Positions 17,655 to 27,286 of a stretch of 64,000 nt of DNA are shown here, in pieces. Under the pieces are notes generated by a model. That model worked only from the letters and a program-made list of their open reading frames with translations. It ran no database searches and had not been told where the DNA came from. The position numbers were made by a program, and so were the translations under genes. The stretch is taken from NCBI GenBank assembly GCA_028281535.1, contig JANQJS010000022.1, forward strand, positions 124,001 through 188,000, read 5' to 3'. This stretch comes from Sedimentisphaerales bacterium (GTDB taxonomy: Bacteria; Planctomycetota; Phycisphaerae; Sedimentisphaerales; SM23-30). The first letter of the stretch is position 1. Every line of letters begins with the position of its first letter.

Positions 17655-18867
17655 TCGTTTTACTCTTTACACTTTTATTTTCTATTGTTTTTTCGTCACA
17701 AAAAGAAAATGCACTTTTATACATTAATTCAAAATCAATTGTTGAAACGTCTATTGGATTATGTGTTCCGGTCCATTGCTTTGAAGCATCTTCTGCTAAT
17801 ACAGATACATTATCACGTTTGGCACCATATTCTTCCAGACACCTGGGCAACTCACAGATTTCAAGTATGGTCTCAAAAAAGGTAATTAATTTCTCTAAAG
17901 CCTTATCATCAGAATCTGAAGAGCTTGCCAAACCAGCATAGCGAGTCAACGATGCATACTCTTTCAATAATTGCGAATCTTTCGCATTATACTGAATCAC
18001 TAAAGGTAGCATTAACCCTACGGCCTGGCCATGAACAACATCATAATGAGCGGTTAGCGGATTTGCCATAGCATGAGCGGCACCTAGCATACTATTCTCG
18101 ATCGCAATTCCGGCATATGCAGCACCCAATTGCATCTTAGCTCTTGCCTCCAAGTTATTGGGGTCTTTTAATACTTTTATAAAATGATTGGCTGTTAAAC
18201 AAAAGGACTCTCTGGAAAACATACAAGAAAGGTGATTTCTTGTTTTTGTGACCGCAGCCTCCACAGCATGCGTCATCGCATCGATTCCGGTTGAAATCGT
18301 CACAAGCCTTGGCTGGGTTAATGTTAATTCAGGTTCCAATATAGCAACTTTTGCCGCAGCTTTCAGATCACCACACGCCATTTTTTGATGTGTTTTTTCA
18401 TCTGATATTAATGCATACTTCTGGCATTCACTACCTGTACCCGCAGTCGTTGGAATAGCGACTAAAGGAAGCATTGGCTTAGAGGCTTTACCGACCCCCC
18501 AATAATCTTGCATTTGACCGCCATTGGTATAAATAAAATTACATCCCTTTGCAGCATCTAAACTGCTGCCACCACCTAAACCAATAATTAAATCGATATT
18601 CTCAGATTGTGCTAATTTTACACATTCATCGACAATACCTGTTGTAGGATTTTCTTTCACTTGATCAAAAATGGCATAGGTCAATCCAGCCGTCTTGAGT
18701 AAATCGGTCACCCGGTCGACATGGCCTGCCTGAACTACGCCCTGATCTGTAACGATAAGGATATGATTGCCGCCAAGCTCCTTACAAATGTCACCCACCT
18801 GAAGGAGACTTCCTTGCCCAAACAAAAGGCGCGTTTTTGGTTGATAATCTATTTGATCGGGTAGCAT
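17647..18867 (-). CDS. Iron-containing (group III) alcohol dehydrogenase
   Basis: A 406-residue cytoplasmic dehydrogenase. The NAD(P) site GGGSSLDAAKG lies near residue 100, PTTAGTGSE near 140, and the metal-binding histidines sit in GAAHAMANPLTAHYDVVHG near 260-280. AAGGA is 6 bp upstream of the ATG. It should interconvert an aldehyde and a primary alcohol. Directly upstream are an aldehyde dehydrogenase-like gene and an ANL ligase gene, so the three could reduce an activated acid to aldehyde and then to alcohol. Direction and substrate are inferred from gene order alone. Confidence 0.9.
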   Translation of the reverse strand: MLPDQIDYQPKTRLLFGQGSLLQVGDICKELGGNHILIVTDQGVVQAGHVDRVTDLLKTAGLTYAIFDQVKENPTTGIVDECVKLAQSENIDLIIGLGGGSSLDAAKGCNFIYTNGGQMQDYWGVGKASKPMLPLVAIPTTAGTGSECQKYALISDEKTHQKMACGDLKAAAKVAILEPELTLTQPRLVTISTGIDAMTHAVEAAVTKTRNHLSCMFSRESFCLTANHFIKVLKDPNNLEARAKMQLGAAYAGIAIENSMLGAAHAMANPLTAHYDVVHGQAVGLMLPLVIQYNAKDSQLLKEYASLTRYAGLASSSDSDDKALEKLITFFETILEICELPRCLEEYGAKRDNVSVLAEDASKQWTGTHNPIDVSTIDFELMYKSAFSFCDEKTIENKSVKSKTNV

Positions 18868-18892
18868 AGGTTTTCCTTGCGTGGATAAGCCG

Positions 18893-20350
18893 TTATGATT
18901 GACTGCGTTGAATGGAACGACGTCGATATAAAAATTCGAAAAGATTACCTTCGTGGGGCTGATCCCATTCTACATGATTCGTCGGAACAGGCCCAAGATT
19001 CAATCGGTCTATATGACTACATGATAGTAAATCACGAATAAATTTTTCATCATGCGTAATCGCACTAACAACGAGAGAGTCACCAATTTTATCAAGTACA
19101 TCAGATTGAGGCACCTCGGCCACAGTCACAAATGGAAATAGAAATTCTTTATTAAAAAGCGGATGCTCTACTGAATCACAATAGACGATTGTCGGGAGCA
19201 TCAAACTGCGTCCATCAACTTCTACGCGACGCTGGCAATCTCGATAATTTGCTGATAACTCTTGAGCACCTGCCGTTTCTAAACCATCATCAATCATGGC
19301 ATCAATGTAATCTGCCATTTTAGGATTTGCAAATGCACTCAATGTCGCATTTGGATCATCTTCACTGGTTGCTTTTATATCGGCAAACTTCTTTGCCACC
19401 GCTTCCGATATTTCCTTAGCATATTTTGGCACAACCACAGCGGATGCATTTATACAGCTGCGCCCCCCATTAGCCACGACACTTTCCACAATAATGTCGA
19501 TATATTTTTCCCAATTTTCAATTTCATCATCACCGATGATCACCTTGCTCCATCCAGGACCATGGACCTGCACACCAGGATTACCTGCATATTTTTCTAC
19601 CGTCGATACATCACCAAAAATTAAGGCACGATCACAAATATCCATGATCGTCCCACTGCCTTCATGACTGGTTGGATAGAAAGAAAAAGCTTCAGGAGGA
19701 AATCCAGCTTTAATAAATGAATGAATAATTCGCAATGGCGTCCATGGCTCTTCACGACCTGGTTTTAAGATCACAGGCACTTTAAGAACCAATGAAGGCA
19801 TCCAAAGAGAATTCACCCCCGGCGAATTACTTGGAAGCACAACACCTAACGCTTGGGTGACAGGAAAGAAACTAACATTGACACCACCTTGCTGTCCATA
19901 GCCATTATCAATAATACTCAAATCCATCCCACGCGTTAAACCAGCAAGGATCTGCTCCATCTCGGTAAAGACCTGATAGATTTTGGCCATATTACGTTTG
20001 ATCAAAGCATAAGGCAAACCACTCGTAGCAGAGAGCGAGTCCATATAATCCTGAGGACCTTGAGGCTTGCCACCTTCAAACATTGACACTTCACCATTCA
20101 TAAATATTTCACCGGCTTCTTTACTCATCTTAAGTAAATCCGCCGATGGAATTTCCTGAAGTACCGAATAAGCCTTATGTATTTTTCGAAAATCGCGTCG
20201 AATCAATCCCGCATTAGCCTGACTGATTTCTACCAGTTTTTCTTCGCTACCCAAACGGGTAATCTCTGTTTTTTCTAAACTGGTATAGGCCTTCCCTTGT
20301 CGTAAGACTGGGATATGTGGCAGTTCAACCTGTACACTTGAGTCTGACAT
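18893..20350 (-). CDS. Aldehyde dehydrogenase family protein (acyl-reductase-like)
   Basis: A 485-residue ALDH-fold protein. The cofactor region reads LKPGREEPWTPLRI near residue 200, and the catalytic Cys is in NGGRSCINAS near 300. The C-terminal part departs from standard ALDHs, ending in GNLFEFLYRRRS where a typical ALDH has other oligomerisation motifs. The start is the ATG at 20350 with AAGGA 8 bp upstream; the adjacent upstream GTG is less likely. The gene is 15 bp downstream of a short ANL ligase gene. That ligase-plus-ALDH pair resembles the EhpF/EhpG arrangement proposed to reduce griseoluteic acid, and the LuxE/LuxC logic, so acyl reduction to aldehyde is a reasonable inference. Confidence 0.85.
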   Translation of the reverse strand: MSDSSVQVELPHIPVLRQGKAYTSLEKTEITRLGSEEKLVEISQANAGLIRRDFRKIHKAYSVLQEIPSADLLKMSKEAGEIFMNGEVSMFEGGKPQGPQDYMDSLSATSGLPYALIKRNMAKIYQVFTEMEQILAGLTRGMDLSIIDNGYGQQGGVNVSFFPVTQALGVVLPSNSPGVNSLWMPSLVLKVPVILKPGREEPWTPLRIIHSFIKAGFPPEAFSFYPTSHEGSGTIMDICDRALIFGDVSTVEKYAGNPGVQVHGPGWSKVIIGDDEIENWEKYIDIIVESVVANGGRSCINASAVVVPKYAKEISEAVAKKFADIKATSEDDPNATLSAFANPKMADYIDAMIDDGLETAGAQELSANYRDCQRRVEVDGRSLMLPTIVYCDSVEHPLFNKEFLFPFVTVAEVPQSDVLDKIGDSLVVSAITHDEKFIRDLLSCSHIDRLNLGPVPTNHVEWDQPHEGNLFEFLYRRRSIQRSQS

Positions 20351-20368
20351 CACTTTGTTCCTTTACGA

Positions 20369-21457
20369 TTAATAGACACCTTCTACGATTTTCTTTTCGC
20401 TCGCACCAAACGGCCGAACATCTCCCACTCCATCCCAGGGATAAAGCCTACAAGGTTTACGTCTGACAGCCTCATCCCGTTCAAGAAATCGAGGCATAAA
20501 TAGTTCTTTTGTTAGTGTTGTTAACTCTACACGTCCTATTTCGCCATATTCAACCACATTCTCGGTATGCTTTGGATCAACCACACGGGTAAATGCCCTT
20601 GGCTGAGGTGGATAATAGGAAATAGAGAAATTATCTTCAGGCTCTAAAGGCTTACTACTGGCAAGTCCCATAAGTGTATTACCATAGATAGGCACAAATG
20701 AGATTTCATTTTCCAAAAGCTCTTCAATCATAAATCGAACATCCTGAGGCGACATCGATGTGCCGGCACAAAAGACCGCTTTGATATCGGTGTCATCTAT
20801 AATAGAAACACGTTCGCATAATGCTTCGAGTAATTTAGGTGTGGTAAAAAGAGCATCAACTTTACGATGCTTTAAAATCGTTTCCGTTTGGTCAATGACA
20901 TGCTCCATATAAGCTTTCGCTTGATCGAACTGTTTGCGTTCAATCAGTTTTTTCACCCAACGAGCATCCATATCAATAAAGTAGCAGCTGCACTTGCGTT
21001 GATGTGCAAGATACTCGATAGATAAACGCAAACGACGTGGACCTGTTGGCCCCATCATCAGCCAGTAACCACCTGGAGGAAATGCTTTGTCGTCAAGCGT
21101 CTTAGCATAATCATAGTAATCTGTTTCGTAGTCTTCCCAACCGATGCGCTGCTTAGGCATCCCGGTGGTTCCACCTGTTTCAAAAACAGTGAAAGGTTTA
21201 CCTTCATAGGCCTTAGGCACCCAACGTTCAGGTTGTTCAAAACGCAACCAATCATCTTGAAAATGATCAAATTTCAAAAGATCACTTGCTGATTGAACAT
21301 CTTTGAGTGGATCAAAATTAGCCTTGCTGGCCCAATCCAACCAGAAAGGGGTTCCCGTTTCGGGAGAAAAATGCCACTGGATGATTTCACGAACCCTCGC
21401 ATCCAGCGCGTCACTCGCTGCCTGTAAGGCAGTTTCTTCAACTAAATCAGTACTCAT
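20369..21457 (-). CDS. Short ANL-superfamily ligase, EhpF/PaaK-like
   Basis: A 362-residue adenylating enzyme. The phosphate loop ETGGTTGMPKQR lies near residue 92, and an ERDEAVRRKPC/GDVRPFG hinge-like region near the end replaces the classical YRTGD. It is about 70 residues shorter than PaaK because the C-terminal lid domain is missing or much reduced, as in EhpF-like proteins of phenazine pathways. AAAGGA is 6 bp upstream of the ATG. It should form an acyl-adenylate that the ALDH encoded 15 bp downstream could reduce. The lost lid fits a role that needs only the adenylation half-reaction, which is inference. Confidence 0.75.
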   Translation of the reverse strand: MSTDLVEETALQAASDALDARVREIIQWHFSPETGTPFWLDWASKANFDPLKDVQSASDLLKFDHFQDDWLRFEQPERWVPKAYEGKPFTVFETGGTTGMPKQRIGWEDYETDYYDYAKTLDDKAFPPGGYWLMMGPTGPRRLRLSIEYLAHQRKCSCYFIDMDARWVKKLIERKQFDQAKAYMEHVIDQTETILKHRKVDALFTTPKLLEALCERVSIIDDTDIKAVFCAGTSMSPQDVRFMIEELLENEISFVPIYGNTLMGLASSKPLEPEDNFSISYYPPQPRAFTRVVDPKHTENVVEYGEIGRVELTTLTKELFMPRFLERDEAVRRKPCRLYPWDGVGDVRPFGASEKKIVEGVY

Positions 21458-21475
21458 GATTGTCCTTTACTTTGT

Positions 21476-22981
21476 TTATTTTGATGCTGGAAAAAACTTT
21501 TTAATAACGTCATCCGGCATTGGTTTAGTCATCAACGAAATCACCACCAATGAAATCGCAGACACGGCGAAAATAAAAGTTACTGGCATCATTTCAGCGA
21601 CTAAACCTTCACTTTTGCCATAACCACTTCTTTGAAAAAAGTAAAACCAGGCAATGATCGTTAAAATCACACTGCCTATCGCGCCAGCTGTTGTTACACG
21701 CTTCCAATAAACCGAGGCTAACACCAATGGAAACAAACTGGCAAAACCACTAAAACACCATACACCTAAATCAAATACTTTACGAGGTTCTAAGAGCGAC
21801 AATAAATATGTGATCAATACGATAAAAACGATAAACCCACGACCGATCCACACCTTCTGCTGATCACTAAATTTGTCTTCACCATAGGCATGCAGAACAA
21901 TATCATTTGTGAACATACTACCAATGCAAACGAATTGGGAATCAAGTGAAGACATAATGGCTGCTAATATACCAGCGGTAACTAATCCAACTAAATAGGG
22001 ATTTGAAACAAGTTTTTTTACCATAACAGCCAAAACGGCATTGGGAGGAGATTTGATCTCCGCACCAACAGCCCAAATACCAATCAATATGCAGGGCACC
22101 CAAACAATCATAATAAATATAGGATGGGCAATCACCGTTAATCGAAATGTTTTAGCGCTTTTTGCGGTAAGCCAATGCTGGAACAAGTGAGGAAACATGC
22201 CTACAGATAATGGAACAAAAAAGTAAGTCAAAAACTCTCGTTTATGAATCATACCTTCACGCATCAAGTGCTTTGGCGACACTTCAGCAACTTTTTGAGA
22301 CGCTGCTTCCAACCCACCCAATGCTTTTGCAATTAATACAAAAATAATCACACCTGTCGTCATAAAAACCAACGTCTGAAAGGTATTAGCCCATGCTGCT
22401 CCACGTACACCACCATAAAAAACATAGTATAGTACAACGGAACAAATGACCAAACCAGTTAACCATTTTGGTACAGCACCCGCTGTGTCGGTGAACGTTT
22501 CAGGAAACATACCTTTGGTAACTCCACCAATGACCGAACCAGCGCCCAGTAATCCAATGAGCAAATAAGGAATTACCAATCCAACAAGAATCGGAAAAAG
22601 CAAATATCCTAGAAAGTTTGATTGAAATCGATCACGGAAATATTGGATCTGAGTAACATAACCGTAACGCTTACCCATCGCCCAAAGTTTGATTCCTACT
22701 AAAAAGAAAATCGCTGAGTGCACCAACCCAGACGACGAAGCCATCAATCCATAAACACCAATGCCCTTCTGGAATGCTTTTCCGGTACTACCAACCAAAG
22801 CGAAAGCCGTCATTGTCGTACCGAACACGCTCATCAATAATAAAAAGGGGCCAATCGATCGACTGGCGACAAAATAATCCTGGCTGGTGCCTCGAAATAA
22901 ACGAGAACTCAAAACACCTAAACCAAGCAACAAGCACATATACCCAATGATTACATAAAGTGGTATATAACTGACTTCCAT
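21476..22981 (-). CDS. Sodium:solute symporter (SSS family)
   Basis: A 501-residue polytopic inner-membrane protein with about 13 helices. It has the SSS pattern: an N-terminal outside helix, the RSIGPFLLLMSVFGTTMTAFALVG core of the first inverted repeat, and MSSLDSQFVCIGSMFTND in the helix carrying sodium-site Ser/Asp residues. It should import a small organic solute with sodium. Its start codon shares one base with the stop of the preceding 76-residue gene (TAATG), a classic coupling arrangement for DUF3311-SSS pairs. The imported compound could feed the ligase/reductase enzymes encoded just downstream. Confidence 0.9.
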   Translation of the reverse strand: MEVSYIPLYVIIGYMCLLLGLGVLSSRLFRGTSQDYFVASRSIGPFLLLMSVFGTTMTAFALVGSTGKAFQKGIGVYGLMASSSGLVHSAIFFLVGIKLWAMGKRYGYVTQIQYFRDRFQSNFLGYLLFPILVGLVIPYLLIGLLGAGSVIGGVTKGMFPETFTDTAGAVPKWLTGLVICSVVLYYVFYGGVRGAAWANTFQTLVFMTTGVIIFVLIAKALGGLEAASQKVAEVSPKHLMREGMIHKREFLTYFFVPLSVGMFPHLFQHWLTAKSAKTFRLTVIAHPIFIMIVWVPCILIGIWAVGAEIKSPPNAVLAVMVKKLVSNPYLVGLVTAGILAAIMSSLDSQFVCIGSMFTNDIVLHAYGEDKFSDQQKVWIGRGFIVFIVLITYLLSLLEPRKVFDLGVWCFSGFASLFPLVLASVYWKRVTTAGAIGSVILTIIAWFYFFQRSGYGKSEGLVAEMMPVTFIFAVSAISLVVISLMTKPMPDDVIKKFFPASK

Positions 22982-23211
22982 TAGCTCTTCTCACTTTCTT
23001 CGACTTCGTCGGCCCATTTTTCTAATTCATGTGGCCAGGCAAATTTTAGAGCACAAGCCCACAAGCATGCCGCGGCGATCGAGAAAGTGGCGTGATAAGC
23101 TAATCCTTTCGGCATAAAACCAAATACCAGCCCTGGGTCATCCCAGAGCCAAACATCCTGATGAAGGACGAATAACACAATACAACCTATCCAGATAATT
23201 TTTTTACCCAT
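22981..23211 (-). CDS. DUF3311-like small membrane partner of the SSS symporter
   Basis: A 76-residue protein with two hydrophobic helices (about 5-20 and 40-60) and an acidic C-terminal tail rich in Glu. Size, topology and the position immediately before an SSS symporter gene fit the DUF3311 family, whose members accompany symporters such as panF-like transporters. The stop and the symporter start overlap by one base, so translation is probably coupled. Its exact role is not established; it may assist assembly or gating of the symporter. Confidence 0.7.
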   Translation of the reverse strand: MGKKIIWIGCIVLFVLHQDVWLWDDPGLVFGFMPKGLAYHATFSIAAACLWACALKFAWPHELEKWADEVEESEKS

Positions 23212-23223
23212 GAGGGCGATCCC

Positions 23224-24762
23224 TTACTTCTTCTTATCAGGTTTGCCAATCGCATACAAATGCGTTTGGGTGGTAATATATAAAACATCATTAGCCACAA
23301 CCGCACTGGAATAAACCGGTGCTCCCATATCCATCTTTTTGATTTCTTTCATTTTCTTGTCGGCTGCCAAAACAACGATTTCGCCATCTTCATTACCGAT
23401 GATTACTTTACCATCCGCAACTAATGTCGAAGCCCAGATAGAACTTTGTGTATCATAGACCCAATATTTTTTACCCGTTTCAGCATCTACGCAATGAACA
23501 CGGCCGGTATAATCAGCCGCAAAAACCAATCCGTTATAAATCGAAACAGTAGAAATGGTTCTTTCAATATCTTTGTATAGCCAAACAGCTCCCGTTTTTG
23601 AAATATCTCCATCCTTAGTAGCATCGATGCAACTTAAAACTCCAACGCCTTCACCGTGCTCAGGGTCCTGGCCCGTTGCAACATAAATGCGATTTTTGTA
23701 AAAAACAGGCGTTGCGATAATTTCACTGGGTCCTTTACGCTTTGGATACTTAATCTTTTTACCATTCTTCATGAGATACTCTGGTGGATTACAGTTAAAT
23801 CGCCAGATTTCTTTGAGGATATCATAGCCATCTTCTTTAACGGGTTTTGGATCAAATCCATAGCAATAGCCATCACCGCCACCAAAGAAAAGCATCTCCT
23901 GGCCATTGACCACACCAAATGCGGGTGAAGACCAATTGCAATGATATAGTCGAGTACTAATACCTGAAGCTTCTTCACCAACAAGTTTACCTGTTTTTGC
24001 ATCCAGACAAATTAATGTGGGAGCACGAGGACTTGGGATATTTACGTGAGACCAATCTTGACCATTTGAGGTCGTTACATAAATCTTACCATCGTAAGCT
24101 AAAATAGAACTACTTGCGATATTGTGCGGAAAAACACCTAACTCTTTACGCATATCGTAGGTCCAAATGATATCAGCATCTTTATCGCCGACTTCAAGTT
24201 TTGGTTTACCTTCACCAACAACATATTGCCCTTCATCTTTAAACGGCCCATCATTACCATTGGCCATCCCTTTAACGTCCATACAAACCACTTCACATCG
24301 ATTCGTTACCACATAAACGCGGTCACCTAAAACCGTTGGAGAGCTGCAAATCCCTAGATATTCCCAGTCGCTGACTTTTCCCGCACCAAGCTTAGGAACA
24401 ATCAACTGCCATTTGAAGGAACCATCTTTTTCATCAAAACACATGACCACACCTCGGTCGCCTTTATGTTTTGGATCGCGAGGAGATTCATTGTTCGTAC
24501 CAACATAAACCTGGCCATCAGCAACGGTGACATTGCCGTAAGATTGCGAGCCCATTTTGGCGATCCACTTAATATTCTTTGTGGTTTTCATGTCCACTTC
24601 TTCAGTGTCATAATCCATCTCACCCACATTAAAACTATCAACGATTTTTTCCGTCGATGAAGCCATGTTTTTTGAATAGTCACGCCCCCACTGCGGCCAG
24701 TCTTCAGCTTGCAAACTAGCAGTAAAAGCTAACATTATTATTGCGATGATTCGTTGTTTCAT
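23224..24762 (-). CDS. Exported PQQ-like beta-propeller protein
   Basis: A 512-residue secreted protein with a cleavable signal peptide (hydrophobic about 6-17, ending near LQA-ED) and then PQQ-like propeller blades with motifs such as VYVTTSNGQDW, VYVGTNNES and VHCVDAETGKKYWVYD. The mature N-terminus (DWPQWGRD) is the usual opening of this PVC protein group (DWPxWRG). The start is the ATG at 24762, with AGAGGA about 10 bp upstream; the ATG at 24771 sits too close to that site. Blade-like repeats are clear, but nothing identifies a bound PQQ or a reaction. It is the second gene of the large operon, 38 bp after the first, and precedes the symporter pair. Confidence 0.85.
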   Translation of the reverse strand: MKQRIIAIIMLAFTASLQAEDWPQWGRDYSKNMASSTEKIVDSFNVGEMDYDTEEVDMKTTKNIKWIAKMGSQSYGNVTVADGQVYVGTNNESPRDPKHKGDRGVVMCFDEKDGSFKWQLIVPKLGAGKVSDWEYLGICSSPTVLGDRVYVVTNRCEVVCMDVKGMANGNDGPFKDEGQYVVGEGKPKLEVGDKDADIIWTYDMRKELGVFPHNIASSSILAYDGKIYVTTSNGQDWSHVNIPSPRAPTLICLDAKTGKLVGEEASGISTRLYHCNWSSPAFGVVNGQEMLFFGGGDGYCYGFDPKPVKEDGYDILKEIWRFNCNPPEYLMKNGKKIKYPKRKGPSEIIATPVFYKNRIYVATGQDPEHGEGVGVLSCIDATKDGDISKTGAVWLYKDIERTISTVSIYNGLVFAADYTGRVHCVDAETGKKYWVYDTQSSIWASTLVADGKVIIGNEDGEIVVLAADKKMKEIKKMDMGAPVYSSAVVANDVLYITTQTHLYAIGKPDKKK

Positions 24763-24800
24763 AGTATTCATTCCTCTTTATTTTTAGCTTATATGCGGGG

Positions 24801-27086
24801 TTACTTACTTTTAGTGACAGAAACATTATCAACAAACACTTTAAATTGACTTTGCGGTGAAAAACCAATCAAGCCTGGCGCCCCCACTTTATGGGCAATC
24901 TTATGGGGAACTTCAATCGTCCACTCTTTGGGCTCTGGATCACTACGTTTCCATGCCTTGGCACGAACCACACCACTACCATCGTCATTTAAATCAACGC
25001 GTGTCTTAATTCGATACCACACATTTTCACGCCATGAGAAGGGAACAGAGACTTTGATTCGATCATGATTACTGCTGACTTCCAGTTGCTGCCAATTACC
25101 AATCAAGGCTACAATATAACGCTGATTAATCACACCAACATTTGACATCATACGACGGTTGCCGTCAGTCATGACATCTGCTTCGACGGTATAGCCAGTT
25201 GAATCCGGATGCCCGATGAATGTCAAAGCACGTTGAAATAAAACACGATCCAGTGTTTTAGCTAAGACCTTGTTACCTTCAAGCTCACGAATTTCCCATT
25301 TGAGCCGTCCACCAATCCAAGATAATGGAGGATAAGAAAATTTTCCGCCATCACTTTTAGCGGTCACATTCAAATCAAATGATTCAAAATCTTCAGAAAA
25401 TGGCATTTCGGGAACAACACGTCCGCGAATCACACCCGTTAAATTATCCGCAGTTGCTTTAAACGCTCCTGCAGATGGATCATTACCAGAATCAATGACC
25501 AAGGTTCCTTTATCATTGAAATCACCTTTTAGTTTTGATTTCACTTTAGCTGTCGCAGGAATGAATTTTTCCCAAGAGGCATCATCACTAGCCATAGTAT
25601 CTGCAAGGAATCCGTTGCTGTCTAGAACATTGATTTTGAAATCTTGTTTTGTGTTAGGTGTTAAAAGAACTTCATTTGGAACTATTTGTAATCGAGCGGG
25701 CTTACCAGCTTTATCATATCGTTTTTCTGTGGAACCTTTAACAAGACCAGGGTTATCGCCTGCTTTACCAAAGCAATAAAGTTTTTCAGTTGAATGCACA
25801 TAGACTTTACCATTCCAAGCACTTGGGGAGCCAAGACCATTACCTTCTAATTGAATTTTCGTTAATACCTCAATACCAGTATCACCAGGTTTAACAATAT
25901 AGAACAAGCCGTTTTTCATTGGAATGTAAAGCTTGCCATCAGCGTATAATGGCGAAGCATGCAACTGAGCATTTGACAGTTTTTCTTTCCAGACAACTTT
26001 GCCGCTATTGACATCAATGCAATACAAATCTCCTGTCTGCACAACTTGATATACTTTATCGCCAACCAGGACAGGGGAACTCGTAAACATACACAATGGC
26101 AAACGCCATAATTCAGAATTAACATCCAATACTTTCTGCTTTTTACCATCTAAATCTTCTGTGCCATTTAAAGACAACGCAATCATACGACCGATCTCAG
26201 AGTTATCTAAATTTTCTCTGCCATGAATAACAATTAACTTATCGTCATGTTTTACGATTGAAGAATTGACGCCACCGTACGAATAATGATATCGCCACAA
26301 TGGTTCACCAGTGCGAGCATTGACGCAAACAACATTACCGCAACCCGTTCCAGCATAAAAAACGCGTTTGCCGCCATACCATGCCATGATAGGTGTGGAA
26401 AAAGAACTATCTTTGGGAGCCGTTCCAGGTGTACTACGCCAAACCAACTCACCCGTGATTTTATCAAAAGCATAAAAGCGATCTCGCGCGGGCCCTTCTT
26501 TACCCCAGTTGGCGGTAATGCCACGAACAATGACTAAATCATCATCGATAATCACCGCACCTGTTCGACCATTGGGAAATGTCAATCGACCAAATTTTTC
26601 CATCATGGATATGGTCCACAACTGTTTTCCATCTGGATTAAAACAAGCAAATTCACCGCAGGTTGTTGATACGTAAATATTTCCCGTTTCACGATCAACA
26701 GTTGGACTACCGATAGCGTATCGCAGATAAATGATATCACTTAAATAATCGTTGAACCCAAACTCCCAAATCGTTTTACCCGTTTCAGCATCTGCACAAA
26801 GTAAGATCTCTTGAAGATCGGGTCCTTCACCTCGATAGCCCATCGTGTATAATCGACCATTAGCAATCACCGGCGTGCCGCGACCTGAAAGGTCGACCGA
26901 CCATAAGTGATTCTTACCATCAATTTCAACTTCACTGACAAGCCCTGTTTCACGTGAAACACCTGTTTGTTCAGGACCTCGCCAATTAAGCCAGCCATCG
27001 ATACTTGCCAGGGCTGTTTGAGCTGTCAGGGTTAATAGTAAACCAAACGATATAAAAAATGATTTATTCCGCATGATGGGCTTCAC
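24801..27086 (-). CDS. Exported PQQ-like propeller with C-terminal concanavalin-like domain
   Basis: A 761-residue secreted protein. The signal peptide ends near LAS-ID; residues about 30-440 are a PQQ-like propeller (WLNWRGPEQTGVSRET opening, blades such as IYVSTTCGEFACFNPDGKQLW). Residues about 460-560 form an Ig-like spacer, and about 565-761 a jelly-roll domain of the DUF1080/LamG type (EDFESFDLN through FVDNVSV), a fold often used for carbohydrate binding. The start is taken as GTG at 27086 with GAGAGGAT upstream; an ATG at 27074 is an alternative. It is the first gene of the 22-kb operon, with a strong promoter about 170 bp upstream. Confidence 0.8.
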   Translation of the reverse strand: MKPIMRNKSFFISFGLLLTLTAQTALASIDGWLNWRGPEQTGVSRETGLVSEVEIDGKNHLWSVDLSGRGTPVIANGRLYTMGYRGEGPDLQEILLCADAETGKTIWEFGFNDYLSDIIYLRYAIGSPTVDRETGNIYVSTTCGEFACFNPDGKQLWTISMMEKFGRLTFPNGRTGAVIIDDDLVIVRGITANWGKEGPARDRFYAFDKITGELVWRSTPGTAPKDSSFSTPIMAWYGGKRVFYAGTGCGNVVCVNARTGEPLWRYHYSYGGVNSSIVKHDDKLIVIHGRENLDNSEIGRMIALSLNGTEDLDGKKQKVLDVNSELWRLPLCMFTSSPVLVGDKVYQVVQTGDLYCIDVNSGKVVWKEKLSNAQLHASPLYADGKLYIPMKNGLFYIVKPGDTGIEVLTKIQLEGNGLGSPSAWNGKVYVHSTEKLYCFGKAGDNPGLVKGSTEKRYDKAGKPARLQIVPNEVLLTPNTKQDFKINVLDSNGFLADTMASDDASWEKFIPATAKVKSKLKGDFNDKGTLVIDSGNDPSAGAFKATADNLTGVIRGRVVPEMPFSEDFESFDLNVTAKSDGGKFSYPPLSWIGGRLKWEIRELEGNKVLAKTLDRVLFQRALTFIGHPDSTGYTVEADVMTDGNRRMMSNVGVINQRYIVALIGNWQQLEVSSNHDRIKVSVPFSWRENVWYRIKTRVDLNDDGSGVVRAKAWKRSDPEPKEWTIEVPHKIAHKVGAPGLIGFSPQSQFKVFVDNVSVTKSK

Positions 27087-27257
27087 AATAGCATCCTCTC
27101 TATATTGATTTATCCTAAATAAATCCCAGTTAAAAACTTGCAGTAGACTATCATAACATTTCCGCTATAATCGCTTGTCGTCATGTCAATATGTCAGTGA
27201 CGCATAATCTTGAAATCAATGAGTTTGTGAAAATATCGACTGTAACTCATTAATAAT

Positions 27258-27286
27258 ATAATATGTATACGTACGTTTTTTGTCAA
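27258..27286 (-). promoter_or_regulatory. Promoter with putative operator, head of the 22-kb operon
   Basis: Read on the minus strand: TTGACA at 27286-27281, a 17-bp spacer, TATTAT at 27263-27258. The spacer holds the palindrome-rich sequence ACGTACGTATACA. Nearly the same promoter and spacer core recurs at 29301-29329. It lies between the first operon gene and the divergent MarR gene, the usual place for an autoregulated MarR operator. A MarR bound between -35 and -10 would repress the operon. The leader would be about 165 nt. Confidence 0.65.

Noticed and set aside
17639-17941. 100-codon ORF antisense to the iron alcohol dehydrogenase gene
   Set aside because: A shadow of the dehydrogenase C-terminus; no independent signals.
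4900-27086. A complete aryl-polyene, xanthomonadin or PKS cluster
   Set aside because: Ligase, thioesterase, halogenase-like and chorismate-lyase-like genes are present, but no ketosynthase, ACP, dehydratase or ketoreductase is encoded in the window.
27184-27189. A second minus-strand TTGACA in the leader of the 22-kb operon
   Set aside because: The nearest -10-like sequence (TATAGC) is only about 14 bp away, too close for a normal promoter.
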